A DNA stretch of 64,000 nt, taken from NCBI RefSeq assembly GCF_900176885.1, contig NZ_LT839648.1, positions 833,049-897,048 of the forward strand, given 5' to 3'. The notes under the pieces are model-generated. The model searched no databases and was not told the DNA's origin. It saw only the letters and a program-made list of their open reading frames with translations. The DNA is from Oceanobacillus senegalensis (GTDB lineage: Bacteria > Bacillota > Bacilli > Bacillales > Amphibacillaceae). Below are positions 8,622 to 17,747 of the stretch, one piece after another. Within the stretch, counting starts at the first letter, position 1, and every line of letters starts with the position of its first letter. The translations under genes were made by a program, and so were the position numbers.

Positions 8622-9782
8622 TTATGATTTATCTTTTTGTAGGGAACTGATAATAGAAGTAATAGCACCATCACCAGTTACATTTGCAGCAGTACCAAAG
8701 CTATCTTGAGCAAGGTATAATGCAATCATTAATGAAATCATAGTTGGTCCAAATTCAAGCATACTTTCAAGAAGTCCAATAGCTGCCATGACACCGCCTC
8801 CTGGAACGCCGGGTGCAGCTATCATCGTAATGGCTAGCATTAGTATAAATGGTAAATAGGATTGGATAGTCGCTGATTCTCCTTGTAAAAATAACACAGC
8901 TAAAGAACAACTGACTATAGTTATCGTGCTTCCTGATAAATGGATATTTGCGAATAACGGTACGGTAAAATCTGCAATACTTTCACGAGATTTTAAAAGC
9001 TTGGATTGCTTTAGGGTGACAGGTATAGTTGCAGCAGATGATTGTGTACCGAGTGCTGTAAAATAAGCAGGCGACATGGTTTTTAACATCGATAATGGAT
9101 TTTGTTTACTTAACGTTCCAGCAACTGTGTATTGAAAAATTAAGTATAAAAGGTGCAATATAATAATCATGATAAATACTTTCATAAATACACTTAAGAT
9201 TGTTGCGACTTGACCTGTGTAGGTCATATTAGCGAAAATCCCATAAATATGAAATGGTAATAATGGAATAATGAATTTCTCAATTACTAGTTGTACAATT
9301 TCGCGAAAATCAATCATGATTTTAAGTAGTGCTTCCCCTTTAATGGTAGCAAGTCCAATACCAAGTACAAATGATAATAGTAATGCAGTGATTACTTCCA
9401 TTGGCGGTGCCATCTCTATTGAAAGAAAGGGCTCACTTAGACCTTTAGTAGGGTCCGTAAAGGCTTGTATGGATTGACCCCCTAAAATGGATGGGTAGAT
9501 GGTTTTAGCAACTAAAAATGCAAGTAATCCGGCGATAATAGTGGATATATATGCAAAACATGCACTAAAGCCTAGTATCTTTCCAGCACCACGTCCCATC
9601 ATACCAATTCCTGGTGTTATAAACCCTATGATTATGATGGGAATGATAAAGGTTAAGAAGTTTCCAAATAATCCAGTAAACGTTGCAAATAATCGAATAA
9701 AGAACTCATTTGAGAAAGAGCCAATTATAATACCTAATATAATTGCAGTAATAATTCGTGTTAATAGGCCGAACTGTTTCAT
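8622..9782 (-). CDS. Dicarboxylate/amino acid:cation symporter (DAACS family)
   Basis: An integral membrane protein of about 386 residues with eight or more hydrophobic segments. The helical hairpin segments LGTQSSAATIPVTL and DGAITSII resemble the serine-rich re-entrant loop and C-terminal cation/substrate site of GltP/DctA-type symporters. The substrate, for example glutamate, aspartate or a C4-dicarboxylate, cannot be decided from sequence. The start ATG at 9782 (MKQFGLLTRI) has GGGGG upstream; a longer frame would run through the terminator hairpin at 9818-9848 and is rejected. It appears to be monocistronic. Confidence 0.82.
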   Translation of the reverse strand: MKQFGLLTRIITAIILGIIIGSFSNEFFIRLFATFTGLFGNFLTFIIPIIIIGFITPGIGMMGRGAGKILGFSACFAYISTIIAGLLAFLVAKTIYPSILGGQSIQAFTDPTKGLSEPFLSIEMAPPMEVITALLLSFVLGIGLATIKGEALLKIMIDFREIVQLVIEKFIIPLLPFHIYGIFANMTYTGQVATILSVFMKVFIMIIILHLLYLIFQYTVAGTLSKQNPLSMLKTMSPAYFTALGTQSSAATIPVTLKQSKLLKSRESIADFTVPLFANIHLSGSTITIVSCSLAVLFLQGESATIQSYLPFILMLAITMIAAPGVPGGGVMAAIGLLESMLEFGPTMISLMIALYLAQDSFGTAANVTGDGAITSIISSLQKDKS

Positions 9783-9817
9783 TCTTTTCCCCCTTTCGAT
9801 AAGAGAATTTACTAAAC

Positions 9818-9848
9818 TTAAAAGCGCGCCCAGAAGACGCGCTTTTTC
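9818..9848 (-). terminator. Hairpin between a small gene and the symporter gene
   Basis: AAAAGCGCGCC and a degenerate partner ACGCGCTTTTT form a stem with A/T ends. On the minus strand it lies after the 54-codon gene and just before the symporter ribosome binding site, so it probably ends the small transcript. Confidence 0.6.
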
Positions 9849-9872
9849 TTTCACAAGTGTAAGGTAAAGTAA

Positions 9873-10037
9873 TTAACTACCTTGTTGTTGATTGCCGCCT
9901 GTACTTATCATGAATGGTAGCACTTTTTGGACAGTTTGACCAAGGGTTTGATTATTCCTTGTCATTGTATAATAAGTTGCAGCTCCAATTCCAACAGATG
10001 CTATAATAGGTAGCCAATTTTGGTTTTTCATTTGCAT
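9873..10037 (-). CDS. Small single-span membrane protein, 54 residues
   Basis: The protein starts MQMKNQNWLPIIASVGIG, continues with a hydrophobic glycine/alanine-rich segment, and ends with a polar tail rich in Gln and Gly. AAAGGG lies about 9 nt before the ATG. Its layout resembles that of the larger protein at 32847-33116 (short N-terminus, GxGAAxY-type helix, Gln-rich end) and the small Bacillus DUF3918/YrzQ-like proteins. No function is known to me; the family link is weak. Confidence 0.55.
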   Translation of the reverse strand: MQMKNQNWLPIIASVGIGAATYYTMTRNNQTLGQTVQKVLPFMISTGGNQQQGS

Positions 10038-10177
10038 CCATTAACACCCTTTCTTAGGTATTGGTTCAATGAAATTCAGGACGGCTTGCTTTAGAAAATA
10101 TTAATTGATTGTCTGCATCGAGACACTCATAGCTTCTCCTGAAAAGTACAATGCATGCAAGGTATCATCTACCAGAA

Positions 10178-11437
10178 TCAGTCAGCACTTTCATTTGCGG
10201 CATTCATACCAGCTAAACGTCCAGTTACAAGTGCAGATGTAATGTTATATCCACCAGTATAACCGTGAATATCAAGGATTTCTCCGCAAAAATATAGTCC
10301 ATGCATCCGTTTAGACTGCATGGTATTAGGCACTATTTCCTTTATGGAAACACCTCCGCCTGTTACAAATGCTTTTTCTAACGGAAGCGAACCATTCACG
10401 TTAAAGGTGAAGTTTTTGATATGATGTGTGATAGTTCGTATTGATTCTTTAGAAATATGTGCACATTTTTCTTCATCCGTAATATGATTTTGTTTCAAGA
10501 TGAAGGATAACAAACGTTCAGGAATTAATCCTTTCATCACATTTTTAAATGCCTTTTTAGGATTTTCCTTCGTCGATTTCATGATAGCTTGATATAGCTT
10601 TTCTTCTTTCTCCTCAGGTAATGCATCTAGAACCATAGTAACTTTTTCGCTTCCACGCATTAATTCTTTAACAACAAACTGGGAACATCGGAGGACAGCT
10701 GGACCAGAAACTCCGAAATGTGTAAATATCATATCCATCTGATGGCTTATAATAGGTTTGTTTCGTTTATTTAATACAGTTAATGATACGTTTCTTAATG
10801 ATAACCCTTGTAAGCTTTTATCTTTGATAAAGTCCTCATTTGAAGTTAAAGCAACTTCTGTGGGGTAAAGTTCTGTGATGGTATGACCTGCTTTTTTTGC
10901 CCAAGCATATCCATCACCAGTTGAACCAGTGTGCGGTACCGCTTTTCCTCCAGAAGCAATAACTATTGCTTTCGTTTGGATTTTTTCAGCACCTTTTAAA
11001 ATAACCATGTGTTCATTCTCATCATAGTGAATCGCCTCCACTGAAGTAGTTAATCTTATTTCAACATTTAGTTCTTCCATTTTACTAATCAAGGCATTCA
11101 CAACTGTTTTAGCCGAATTTGATTTAGGGAACATTCTTCCATGATCTTCTTCTTTTAGTCCAACTCCCATATTTTCAAAGAAGTCAATAATATCGTAATT
11201 ATTAAAAACAGAAAAAGCACTATATAAAAACTTTCCATTCCCTGGGATATGTTTGATAACCTCATCCTGTGGCAAGCGGTTCGTAACATTACATCTTCCA
11301 CCACCAGAAATCGCAAGCTTTTTCCCTAATTTTTTTCCTTTTTCTAAAAGTAATGTACGTGCACCGTGTTCTGCTGCTGCAATAGCTGCCATTAATCCAG
11401 ATGGTCCACCACCTATTACTGTGACATCGTAGGTCAA
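10178..11437 (-). CDS. HI0933/BaiN-type flavoprotein (YtfP-like)
   Basis: An FAD-dependent oxidoreductase-like protein of 419 residues. The N-terminal dinucleotide-binding motif GGGPSG (residues 9-14) is followed by [11 protein letters not shown], a hallmark of the HI0933 family. The C-terminus has [16 protein letters not shown], which contacts FAD in this family. The reaction is unknown; BaiN in gut clostridia acts on bile-acid intermediates, but this cannot be transferred here. The start appears to be TTG at 11437. Its neighbour ytgP/murJ is also close to ytfP in B. subtilis. Confidence 0.85.
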   Translation of the reverse strand: MTYDVTVIGGGPSGLMAAIAAAEHGARTLLLEKGKKLGKKLAISGGGRCNVTNRLPQDEVIKHIPGNGKFLYSAFSVFNNYDIIDFFENMGVGLKEEDHGRMFPKSNSAKTVVNALISKMEELNVEIRLTTSVEAIHYDENEHMVILKGAEKIQTKAIVIASGGKAVPHTGSTGDGYAWAKKAGHTITELYPTEVALTSNEDFIKDKSLQGLSLRNVSLTVLNKRNKPIISHQMDMIFTHFGVSGPAVLRCSQFVVKELMRGSEKVTMVLDALPEEKEEKLYQAIMKSTKENPKKAFKNVMKGLIPERLLSFILKQNHITDEEKCAHISKESIRTITHHIKNFTFNVNGSLPLEKAFVTGGGVSIKEIVPNTMQSKRMHGLYFCGEILDIHGYTGGYNITSALVTGRLAGMNAANESAD

Positions 11438-11682
11438 AACGCTTCATTCCTTTCTACCCTTAGTATCTTACCACTAAGTATGGTAGGCACACAATTAACG
11501 AATATATTATATTTTTCCTTCCTATAATTTTCCTTTATTATAGTAAAGGTTATTAAGAGTATTGTTTATGACGCATCATTGATATGATGCGCAGTAACTT
11601 AATACGAAAAAAGGTGCGTAAATACCGATTCCCTCCGCTATTTTTGAGCATATGCTTCTATTATTGTTTTAGCTATAATAAT

Positions 11683-11826
11683 GTTGATTGGAACGAAGGG
11701 CAGTTGACTCCTTGAAAAAGAAAAACACTTTTTCTCACGAAGATGTAACACTGACGAAGCCTCCCTTGTACTGTGGGAATAGCACGTGTCTAAAGCCGTG
11801 CCTTAATGCCCGCGGTGGAAATCAAC
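11683..11826. repeat. Degenerate Bacillaceae intergenic repeat
   Basis: Begins GTTGATTGGAACGAAGG and ends GGTGGAAATCAAC, so the ends are inverted (GTTGATT and AATCAAC). The interior has GACTCCTTG, CGAAGCCTCCC and CCCGCGG. This is the arrangement of the roughly 150-bp GC-rich dispersed repeat common in Bacillaceae. Its composition is clearly more GC-rich than the flanks. It lies in the gene-free stretch 11438-12018; a 61-codon ORF across it has no coding support. Confidence 0.6.
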
Positions 11827-12018
11827 GTGCACTTTACCCAGTTATTTCACATCATCCTTCTAATATGACATAGCAAATAATCAACATGGTTAGTGTAAAT
11901 CAAAAAAGTTGTGCAATTACGTTATATGTCCATGCCTGGTATATGATAGAATATAACAGGTATGTAGAATGTACGAAGGTTTGGTACATTAAATTATAAA
12001 AATGTTATGGGTGAAAAC

Positions 12019-13641
12019 ATGTCGAATATTGTAAAGGGTGCATTTTTACTTACGGTTGCCTCTTTTTTATCAAAATTTTTAGGAATGATTTATGTTATTC
12101 CATTTAATGCGTTAGTAGGTGAAACAGGAGGTACCTTATTTAGCTTTGCCTATACGCCATATAGTATATTTATTAGTTTATCTACAGTGGGAATTCCTGT
12201 TGCTGTATCGAAATTTGTTTCACGATATAATTCGCTCGGTGACTATGAAACGGGAATGCGATTATTTAAGGTTGCTAGTATGTTGATGGCTTGTACAGGA
12301 ATTCTTGCATTTCTGATTATGTTTTTTAGTGCAGAGTGGCTAGCAGAATGGATGATCACAAGTGATGATCCGAAAGGCATTACAGTGGAAGATGTAACAT
12401 TTGTAACTAGAATGGTCAGTATAGCATTATTAATCATACCAGTTATGAGTATTGTTCGAGGTTTTTTCCAAGGACATGAATCGATGAAGCCGACAGCGGT
12501 TTCACAAGTTATTGAACAAATTGTTCGTATAACCTTTATACTAATAGGTTCTTTTATTATTTTAAAAATTTTCGATGGGTCCATCGTTACTGCAGTTGGT
12601 TTTTCTACTTTCGCAGCTTTTATTGGTGCTTTGGCATCTTGTGTTATTTTGTTCATGTTTTGGAAGATTCGAAAGCCATATTTTAACAAACAAATTCAAT
12701 CACAGACACAGTCGTACAATCGGAGTACGAAAGAACTAATTGTTGAGTTATTTAGTTATGCAGGTCCATTTATTTTGGTAGGATTAGCTATACCTCTTTA
12801 TCAGTTAGTTGATCAATTTACCTTTGAGAGGGCAATGGTAGCTACTGGTTTAGAAGACACTTGGGAGCTGGCATATGGTGTAATTAATTATTACGGTCAT
12901 AAGGTTGTAATTATTCCTATGACGATTGCTACAGGGCTTTCTCTCTCCTTGTTACCAACACTAACGAAATCATATACACAAAATAATAAGCAGTTATTAA
13001 CCAAGCAAATTAATCAAGCCCTACAAATTGTATTAGTCTTAGTTGTTCCGGCATTTGTGGGAATGGCTATGTTATCAGATGAAATATATGGTTCCCTATA
13101 CGGCTTGGAAATTATTCCTATTGCAGGACCGCTTTTAGCTTGGTATGCGCCTGTTGTATTATTGTTTGGACTGTTTAGTGTAACAGCAGCTATTTTACAA
13201 GGAATTAATGAACAGCGGTTTGCAGTTTTTAACTTGTTAGCTGGGTTATTAACAAAAATATTATTAAATATCCAGTTCATTCATTGGTTTGGAGCAAAGG
13301 GAGCCATTTTTGGTACAGCATTAGCGTCAGGGATTGCCGTTGTATTAAATCTGTGGCGGATCAAGATAGCTATTGATTTTAATTACAAGGAAACAATGAA
13401 ACGAACAACGCTTATTAGCATATTTGTCATCATTATGGCAGTTGTCATATGGTTAGTACAGTTTGGTTTTGGTTTCATTATCCCTAATGACGAGCGATGG
13501 GGAGTTATTTTAATGCTTGTATTAGGTGTAACCATTGGTGGTGGGGTATACTTATACCTAGCTAGTGTCTCAACGTTATTAGAACGTATATTAGGAAGTC
13601 GAATTTCCATTGACAAGTTAAAAAGGAAGCGTAATAAATAG
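12019..13641 (+). CDS. murJ: Lipid II flippase of the MOP family (YtgP/MurJ)
   Basis: A polytopic membrane protein of about 540 residues with around 14 hydrophobic segments, in the polysaccharide transporter (PST/SpoVB) branch of the MOP exporters. It matches B. subtilis YtgP across the segments STVGIPVAVSKFVS and RGFFQGHESMKPTAVSQ. YtgP (MurJ) helps flip lipid II across the membrane for peptidoglycan synthesis. The second ATG (12019) is preferred because GGGTG lies just upstream; an ATG at 12007 lacks a binding site. It leads a run of + strand genes that includes a pseudouridine synthase and thpR. Confidence 0.88.
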   Translation: MSNIVKGAFLLTVASFLSKFLGMIYVIPFNALVGETGGTLFSFAYTPYSIFISLSTVGIPVAVSKFVSRYNSLGDYETGMRLFKVASMLMACTGILAFLIMFFSAEWLAEWMITSDDPKGITVEDVTFVTRMVSIALLIIPVMSIVRGFFQGHESMKPTAVSQVIEQIVRITFILIGSFIILKIFDGSIVTAVGFSTFAAFIGALASCVILFMFWKIRKPYFNKQIQSQTQSYNRSTKELIVELFSYAGPFILVGLAIPLYQLVDQFTFERAMVATGLEDTWELAYGVINYYGHKVVIIPMTIATGLSLSLLPTLTKSYTQNNKQLLTKQINQALQIVLVLVVPAFVGMAMLSDEIYGSLYGLEIIPIAGPLLAWYAPVVLLFGLFSVTAAILQGINEQRFAVFNLLAGLLTKILLNIQFIHWFGAKGAIFGTALASGIAVVLNLWRIKIAIDFNYKETMKRTTLISIFVIIMAVVIWLVQFGFGFIIPNDERWGVILMLVLGVTIGGGVYLYLASVSTLLERILGSRISIDKLKRKRNK

Positions 13642-13657
13642 GAGGAGATTCTTCACC

Positions 13658-14371
13658 ATGCGTCTTGATAAACTTTTATCAAATATGGGATACGGAAGCC
13701 GAAAAGATGTGAAAAAACTTCTTAAGAAAAAGCAGGTTAACGTAAATGAAGAGGTGATTAAAGATGGTAGTCATCACGTAAATCCCGATCAGGATACCAT
13801 TAAAGTGAATGAAGAGGTAGTTACATACAAACAATATATTTATCTTATGATGAATAAGCCTCCAGGTATAGTGTCGGCTACTACGGATTTACGTGATAAA
13901 ACGGTAGTCGATTTATTATCTAAAGAAGAAAAGATGTTTCAACCATTTCCAGTTGGACGTCTTGATAAAGATACAGAAGGGTTATTACTACTAACCAATG
14001 ATGGGAACCTCGGACATCGGTTAACTTCACCAAATAAAAATGTTGGTAAAACTTATTTTGCCAAAATAAAAGGAAAAGTAACTGAAAAGGATGTCATAGC
14101 ATTTAGAGAAGGTATTACTTTAGAAGATGGTTATCAATCAAAACCGGCAACATTAAAAATTCAGATTAGTGGTGATGTATCAGAAATAGAAATTACCATT
14201 ACAGAGGGGAAATTTCATCAGGTAAAACGAATGTTTGAAGCGGTTGATAAGAAAGTAATCTATCTGAAACGTTTGAGTATGGGTGAACTGCAATTGGATA
14301 CATCATTGGCATTAGGTGAATATCGTGAACTAAACGAAGAAGAATTAACATATTGTCAGTCGTTAAACTAG
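13658..14371 (+). CDS. Pseudouridine synthase of the RsuA/RluB type (YtzG)
   Basis: A 237-residue protein with an N-terminal S4 RNA-binding domain (MRLDKLLSNMGYGSRKDVKK) and a pseudouridine synthase domain. The catalytic aspartate lies in PVGRLDKDTEGLLLLTNDG. It converts a uridine in 16S or 23S rRNA to pseudouridine; the exact position cannot be told from sequence. GGAGGAG precedes the ATG, and the gene begins 16 nt after murJ, as ytzG follows ytgP in B. subtilis, so the two are probably cotranscribed. Confidence 0.9.
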   Translation: MRLDKLLSNMGYGSRKDVKKLLKKKQVNVNEEVIKDGSHHVNPDQDTIKVNEEVVTYKQYIYLMMNKPPGIVSATTDLRDKTVVDLLSKEEKMFQPFPVGRLDKDTEGLLLLTNDGNLGHRLTSPNKNVGKTYFAKIKGKVTEKDVIAFREGITLEDGYQSKPATLKIQISGDVSEIEITITEGKFHQVKRMFEAVDKKVIYLKRLSMGELQLDTSLALGEYRELNEEELTYCQSLN

Positions 14372-14382
14372 GAGGAATAAAC

Positions 14383-14949
14383 ATGGCTTCTCTTCCGCAT
14401 TATTTCATTGCCATTCCACTACCAGAGGAGTTGCAAAACTACTTTTCGTTATGGCGAAATGAATTACATGATAAATTGCCTTACAAACAGTGGTATCATA
14501 AACAGGACCTTCATATTACTTTAAAATTTTTAGGTGCAGTTAATCAGGAAAAAATAGAAGCACTTTATCATGCATTAAAAAAAGTGGAGGGAGAGCGTGC
14601 ATTTGAACTTGAAGTAGGCTCGATAGGGATATTTGGAAATCCAAAGAGACCGAGAGTTTTATGGGCAGGTGTTGAAAATGCAAATGCTCTATTATCCATT
14701 CAAAAGAAGATAGAAGATGTCTGTCTAGAAGTCAGTTTTAGCAAGGAAAACCGTCCATACCGTCCACATATTACCTTAGCCAAAAAATGGACTGGTAATC
14801 CCAAGGAATCTTACGACAATGTGCTAGAACAAATACAAAGACAATTTACACAAATAGAAAGAATGCATGTTCATGAAATAGTTGTTTTTCAAATTCATCC
14901 AGGTAGACAACAAAAATATGAGCCGACCAAACGTTATCGATTATCATAG
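14383..14949 (+). CDS. thpR: RNA 2',3'-cyclic phosphodiesterase (2H family)
   Basis: A 188-residue member of the LigT/ThpR group. Two HxT[IL] motifs are present, HITLKFLG near residue 43 and HITLAKK near residue 127, forming the catalytic pair of 2H phosphoesterases. It opens 2',3'-cyclic phosphates in RNA; older annotation calls it 2'-5' RNA ligase (YtlP in B. subtilis). The ATG at 14383 follows AGGAGG and lies 11 nt after the pseudouridine synthase stop, so the genes are likely cotranscribed. An earlier in-frame codon has no binding site. Confidence 0.9.
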   Translation: MASLPHYFIAIPLPEELQNYFSLWRNELHDKLPYKQWYHKQDLHITLKFLGAVNQEKIEALYHALKKVEGERAFELEVGSIGIFGNPKRPRVLWAGVENANALLSIQKKIEDVCLEVSFSKENRPYRPHITLAKKWTGNPKESYDNVLEQIQRQFTQIERMHVHEIVVFQIHPGRQQKYEPTKRYRLS

Positions 14950-14980
14950 AAAATAATTGTCATTAGCGCACTAATTTAGA

Positions 14981-15118
14981 ACAAAAGCGTAAGCGTCCTT
15001 ATAAGTTGAATCATGTCGTCTTGGGACTGTGGTTACTTGTTCCACTGAAGACCACTCATCTAAAGCACCTGTACTAGCATGTCCAGTACCGTGTAGCGGT
15101 ATATAAGTTGGTGTGTTT
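14981..15118. repeat. Probable dispersed intergenic repeat segment
   Basis: Begins AAAAGCGTAAGCGTCCTTATAAG, close to the AAAAGCGCAAGCGCCCT at 41093. It is followed by a more GC-rich stretch without a supportable ORF (GACTGTGGTTACTTGTTCC region). The AAGCGCAAGCG core is a familiar element of Oceanobacillus-type genomes. The identification as a repeat rests on two partial copies in this window. Confidence 0.4.
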
Positions 15119-15140
15119 TGATTAAAGGGGGGGGAAGGGT

Positions 15141-16096
15141 ATCGCGCAGTTAATCAAGCTTCGGGATTATATTTCGCGGTATGAGTGGGACACATATCGT
15201 TATCCAACCCAATTTATACGTGTGAAAAAGCAAAATTGGGATAAACTATATCGCTTATGGGCCGAACCAGTAGAAATGAATGATGAAAAGGAAGCAGAAT
15301 CAAAAAAGTCTGTTTCGATGAGGAGTAGGTTTAGTAGTAAATGGAAGCAATTTCTTAAAAAGGAAACGAATCAAGACCAGGAACAGAAAACTTCAAAACA
15401 GGATCCAATTGAATGTATTCGAAATGAAGAGGAACTAAAACATTATTTTATGGATAGAATATTACATTTCCAATTAAAATGGGCGACTTCAACAGTAAAT
15501 CGAATTTCATATGTACATCATCAATATTATTCCGATCCAATATTAAAATATTTATTGCAACGTTTCCCAGATACTTATTTGCTGATGTACAATCCTGTTT
15601 TTAATATAAAAAAGCCTCTATTGATGGGGATATAATTATGATTTCGCCGATAGGGATTGAGATTCTTTATTTTTTAGAAAAAGATTCGCAATCTATCATT
15701 ATTGCTAGTGATGAACGAACATGGGTGGTTCAGGGACAACAAACATCTACTAAAATATTAAATCCAATCATTGCTCTTAAAAGAACGGAACAAATTGTAA
15801 AAAGCATTTTACATACAAATGGAGTGGATTTTCCCATTTCGAAAACGGTTATATCTAGGAGTAATCCAATTGTTTTTGCAACAGAACCGTATCAGACTAA
15901 GTTAATTGGCAAACAAAAGTATGACCAGTGGTTTAAAGAAAGAAGAAACTTAAATTCTACCTTAAAGAATAAACAATTAAAAGCAGCTGAAGAATTATTA
16001 CGGTATTGTTTGACGGAGTCTGTCCAACGTCCTGAATGGGAAGAAGATGATAATTTTAAAACCATTGGGGACTTGGAGGATATGGATTCGTTTTAA
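15141..16096 (+). pseudogene. ytlQ-like gene with a frameshift and no standard start codon
   Basis: Two adjoining reading frames together make one protein of about 318 residues resembling B. subtilis YtlQ, an uncharacterised Bacillaceae protein, in the expected place beside thpR/ytlP. The first frame ends at 15635 and the second continues from the run GGGG at 15626-15629; one extra base there would join them (GDIIMISPIG). At the 5' end the frame is open from 15126 but has no ATG, GTG or TTG before 15222. The conserved-looking N-terminus AQLIKLRDYISRYEWD is preceded by ATC at 15141, with a G-run 6 nt upstream. The gene may be decaying, or one or both oddities may be sequencing errors. Confidence 0.7.
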
Positions 16097-16130
16097 TCTA
16101 ATGACAATTAAAGTAATAACAGAAAGAGAT

Positions 16131-16432
16131 TCAAAAAGGGGGAGGGATGAAAAATCATTCCATCCGCCAAAATTGTACCAGACGATATGAAAACTACCTT
16201 TACATCATATTTCTAAATGGAAGGTTCTTATTTTATTTATGACTGTATTTACTGATATGCATGTAAATTTTAAAGAATTGGAAATACTAGTGGCAATAGA
16301 ACTTCATGTAGCATCTTCAGAATCACTGTAAATTCAAGTAGATGGACAGTCTTATAAAAGTCGTACAAGTTTTTACAAAAGCAATCCAGACCTGTTCAAG
16401 TCATTGGTACAAAAACGGAAGAAACCTTATAA
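16131..16432 (+). pseudogene. C-terminal remnant of a YtlR-type diacylglycerol/lipid kinase
   Basis: Translating across frames recovers the end of a DAGK-family protein: GGGMK, then IIPSAKIVPDDMK, then ISKWKVLILFMTVFTDMHV, an in-frame TAA, IQVDGQSYKS, and after another shift KFLQKQSRPVQVIGTK. These correspond to the conserved GGGMK, SKWKxLLLF and VDGE segments in the last third of lipid kinases. At least two frameshifts and one stop are present and the N-terminal two-thirds is missing. In B. subtilis ytlR lies beside ytlQ, which fits this location. Confidence 0.72.
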
Positions 16433-16516
16433 AAAGATATAATATGGTTGTAATTTAAACTTTATACCTATAAAATATGTAAAAGGAATGCTATTTTTGA
16501 AAGATGTGAAGACTAT

Positions 16517-17338
16517 ATGTTGGAATGGCTTGAAAAAGCATTAGGAGATGGCTGGAAGCTAACACCAGCTGGTGGATTAACAGGAGAAGCATTTATTGCT
16601 GAAAAAGAAAATAAACGGCTCTTTTTGAAACGTAATTCCTCACCATTTTTGGCTGTATTATCGGCTGAGGGAATCGTCCCAAAGTTGATTTGGACGAAGC
16701 GTATGGAAAATGGGGATGTCATCACTGCTCAAGAGTGGCTCGAAGGACGGGAACTGAAACCAAGTGATATGAAAGATGAGCGCGTTGCAGATCTTTTGCA
16801 TAAAATTCACCATTCCACGGAATTACTCGATATGCTAATGCGAATAGGGATAACGCCATTAACCTCTGATGAGATTTTTGGTACGATAAAGAAGCAGTTA
16901 ACTGATCTTAATTTATTAACGAAATATAAAGATGTTCAAGTTGCATTAGATTTCCTTGAACGTTTATTACCTAAGACGAGAAACCAGAACTTAGTCGTTT
17001 GCCATAATGACTTAAACCATAATAATTTATTAATGTCTAAGGACGGTAAAAACTTATATTTAATTGATTGGGATAATGCAACCATTGCTGACCCTGCTTC
17101 CGATTATGGATTAGTATTAAAATGGTACATTCCACAGGAAAATTGGGTAAACTGGTTAAAAAAATATGGAGTTAAAAAGAACGATTACATTATTGAACGT
17201 ATGTATTGGTATTTACTGCATGATTCACTCCATTATTTAGTTTGGCATTTAAAACGAAAAGAACCCGCAAAGGTAGTGGAAAGATTGCGGGATTTACAAG
17301 AATTAAACGAACAAGTTTCGGTGTTTATTGAAGATTAA
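16517..17338 (+). CDS. ytmP: Aminoglycoside/choline-kinase-like phosphotransferase (YtmP)
   Basis: A 273-residue kinase-fold protein. The catalytic motif CHNDLNHNNLL near residue 160 corresponds to HxDxxxxN, and LIDWDNATIADP contains the metal-binding aspartate. The ATP-binding region LKRNSSPF has the expected lysine. Family members phosphorylate small molecules such as thiamine, choline or sugars; the substrate is unknown here. Position between the ytlQ region and ytzH-trmB matches the B. subtilis order. The start has only a weak binding site. Confidence 0.82.
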   Translation: MLEWLEKALGDGWKLTPAGGLTGEAFIAEKENKRLFLKRNSSPFLAVLSAEGIVPKLIWTKRMENGDVITAQEWLEGRELKPSDMKDERVADLLHKIHHSTELLDMLMRIGITPLTSDEIFGTIKKQLTDLNLLTKYKDVQVALDFLERLLPKTRNQNLVVCHNDLNHNNLLMSKDGKNLYLIDWDNATIADPASDYGLVLKWYIPQENWVNWLKKYGVKKNDYIIERMYWYLLHDSLHYLVWHLKRKEPAKVVERLRDLQELNEQVSVFIED

Positions 17339-17612
17339 CGTGTTCTATTGCACTCATCCATGTTTTGAGATTATTTTTATTTACGGTTATGTGTTCTTCA
17401 ATATTTTGTGCATTTTCGCCCTGTCTTCCATAGTTATATATTTCTGGAAGCAGCTGGAGAAGTTGTTCGTTAGTAATCTCATTATTGGACATCATATTTT
17501 TAACTAACCTTCTTATTTGTTGATATTCTGATACTTCTCCACAGCAGCCAACACTCTGCTCGTCGAGGATGTCATGCAGCAAGGTTAATAAATTATTTGT
17601 ATTTAGTGTCAT
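17325..17612 (-). CDS. ytzH: YtzH-like protein
   Basis: A soluble, largely helical protein of 95 residues with the segments LLHDILDEQSVGCCGEVSEY and a Cys-Cys pair, as in B. subtilis YtzH. Function is unknown. The ATG at 17612 is preferred because AGGTGG lies 8 nt upstream. It overlaps the 3' end of ytmP by 14 nt in convergent orientation and lies divergently from trmB, an arrangement known from Bacillus. Confidence 0.75.
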   Translation of the reverse strand: MTLNTNNLLTLLHDILDEQSVGCCGEVSEYQQIRRLVKNMMSNNEITNEQLLQLLPEIYNYGRQGENAQNIEEHITVNKNNLKTWMSAIEHVNLQ

Positions 17613-17747
17613 TTGAATCACCACCTCATGGCACTATTTTTTGTCATATTTAGTTTTCTATACTTGAAATTAGAGGACAATCTTTCCTGTAAAAGGAATA
17701 AAGCTAAGCGTTTTCCACGATCAAGAGAACAAAGAGAGGTATTTTAT

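Noticed and set aside
11688-11873. A 61-codon ORF before murJ
   Set aside because: It lies on the degenerate intergenic repeat, whose GC-rich composition gives a chance ORF.
12243-12689. A 148-codon minus-strand ORF inside murJ
   Set aside because: Antisense to a well-supported gene, with no conserved motif or ribosome site.
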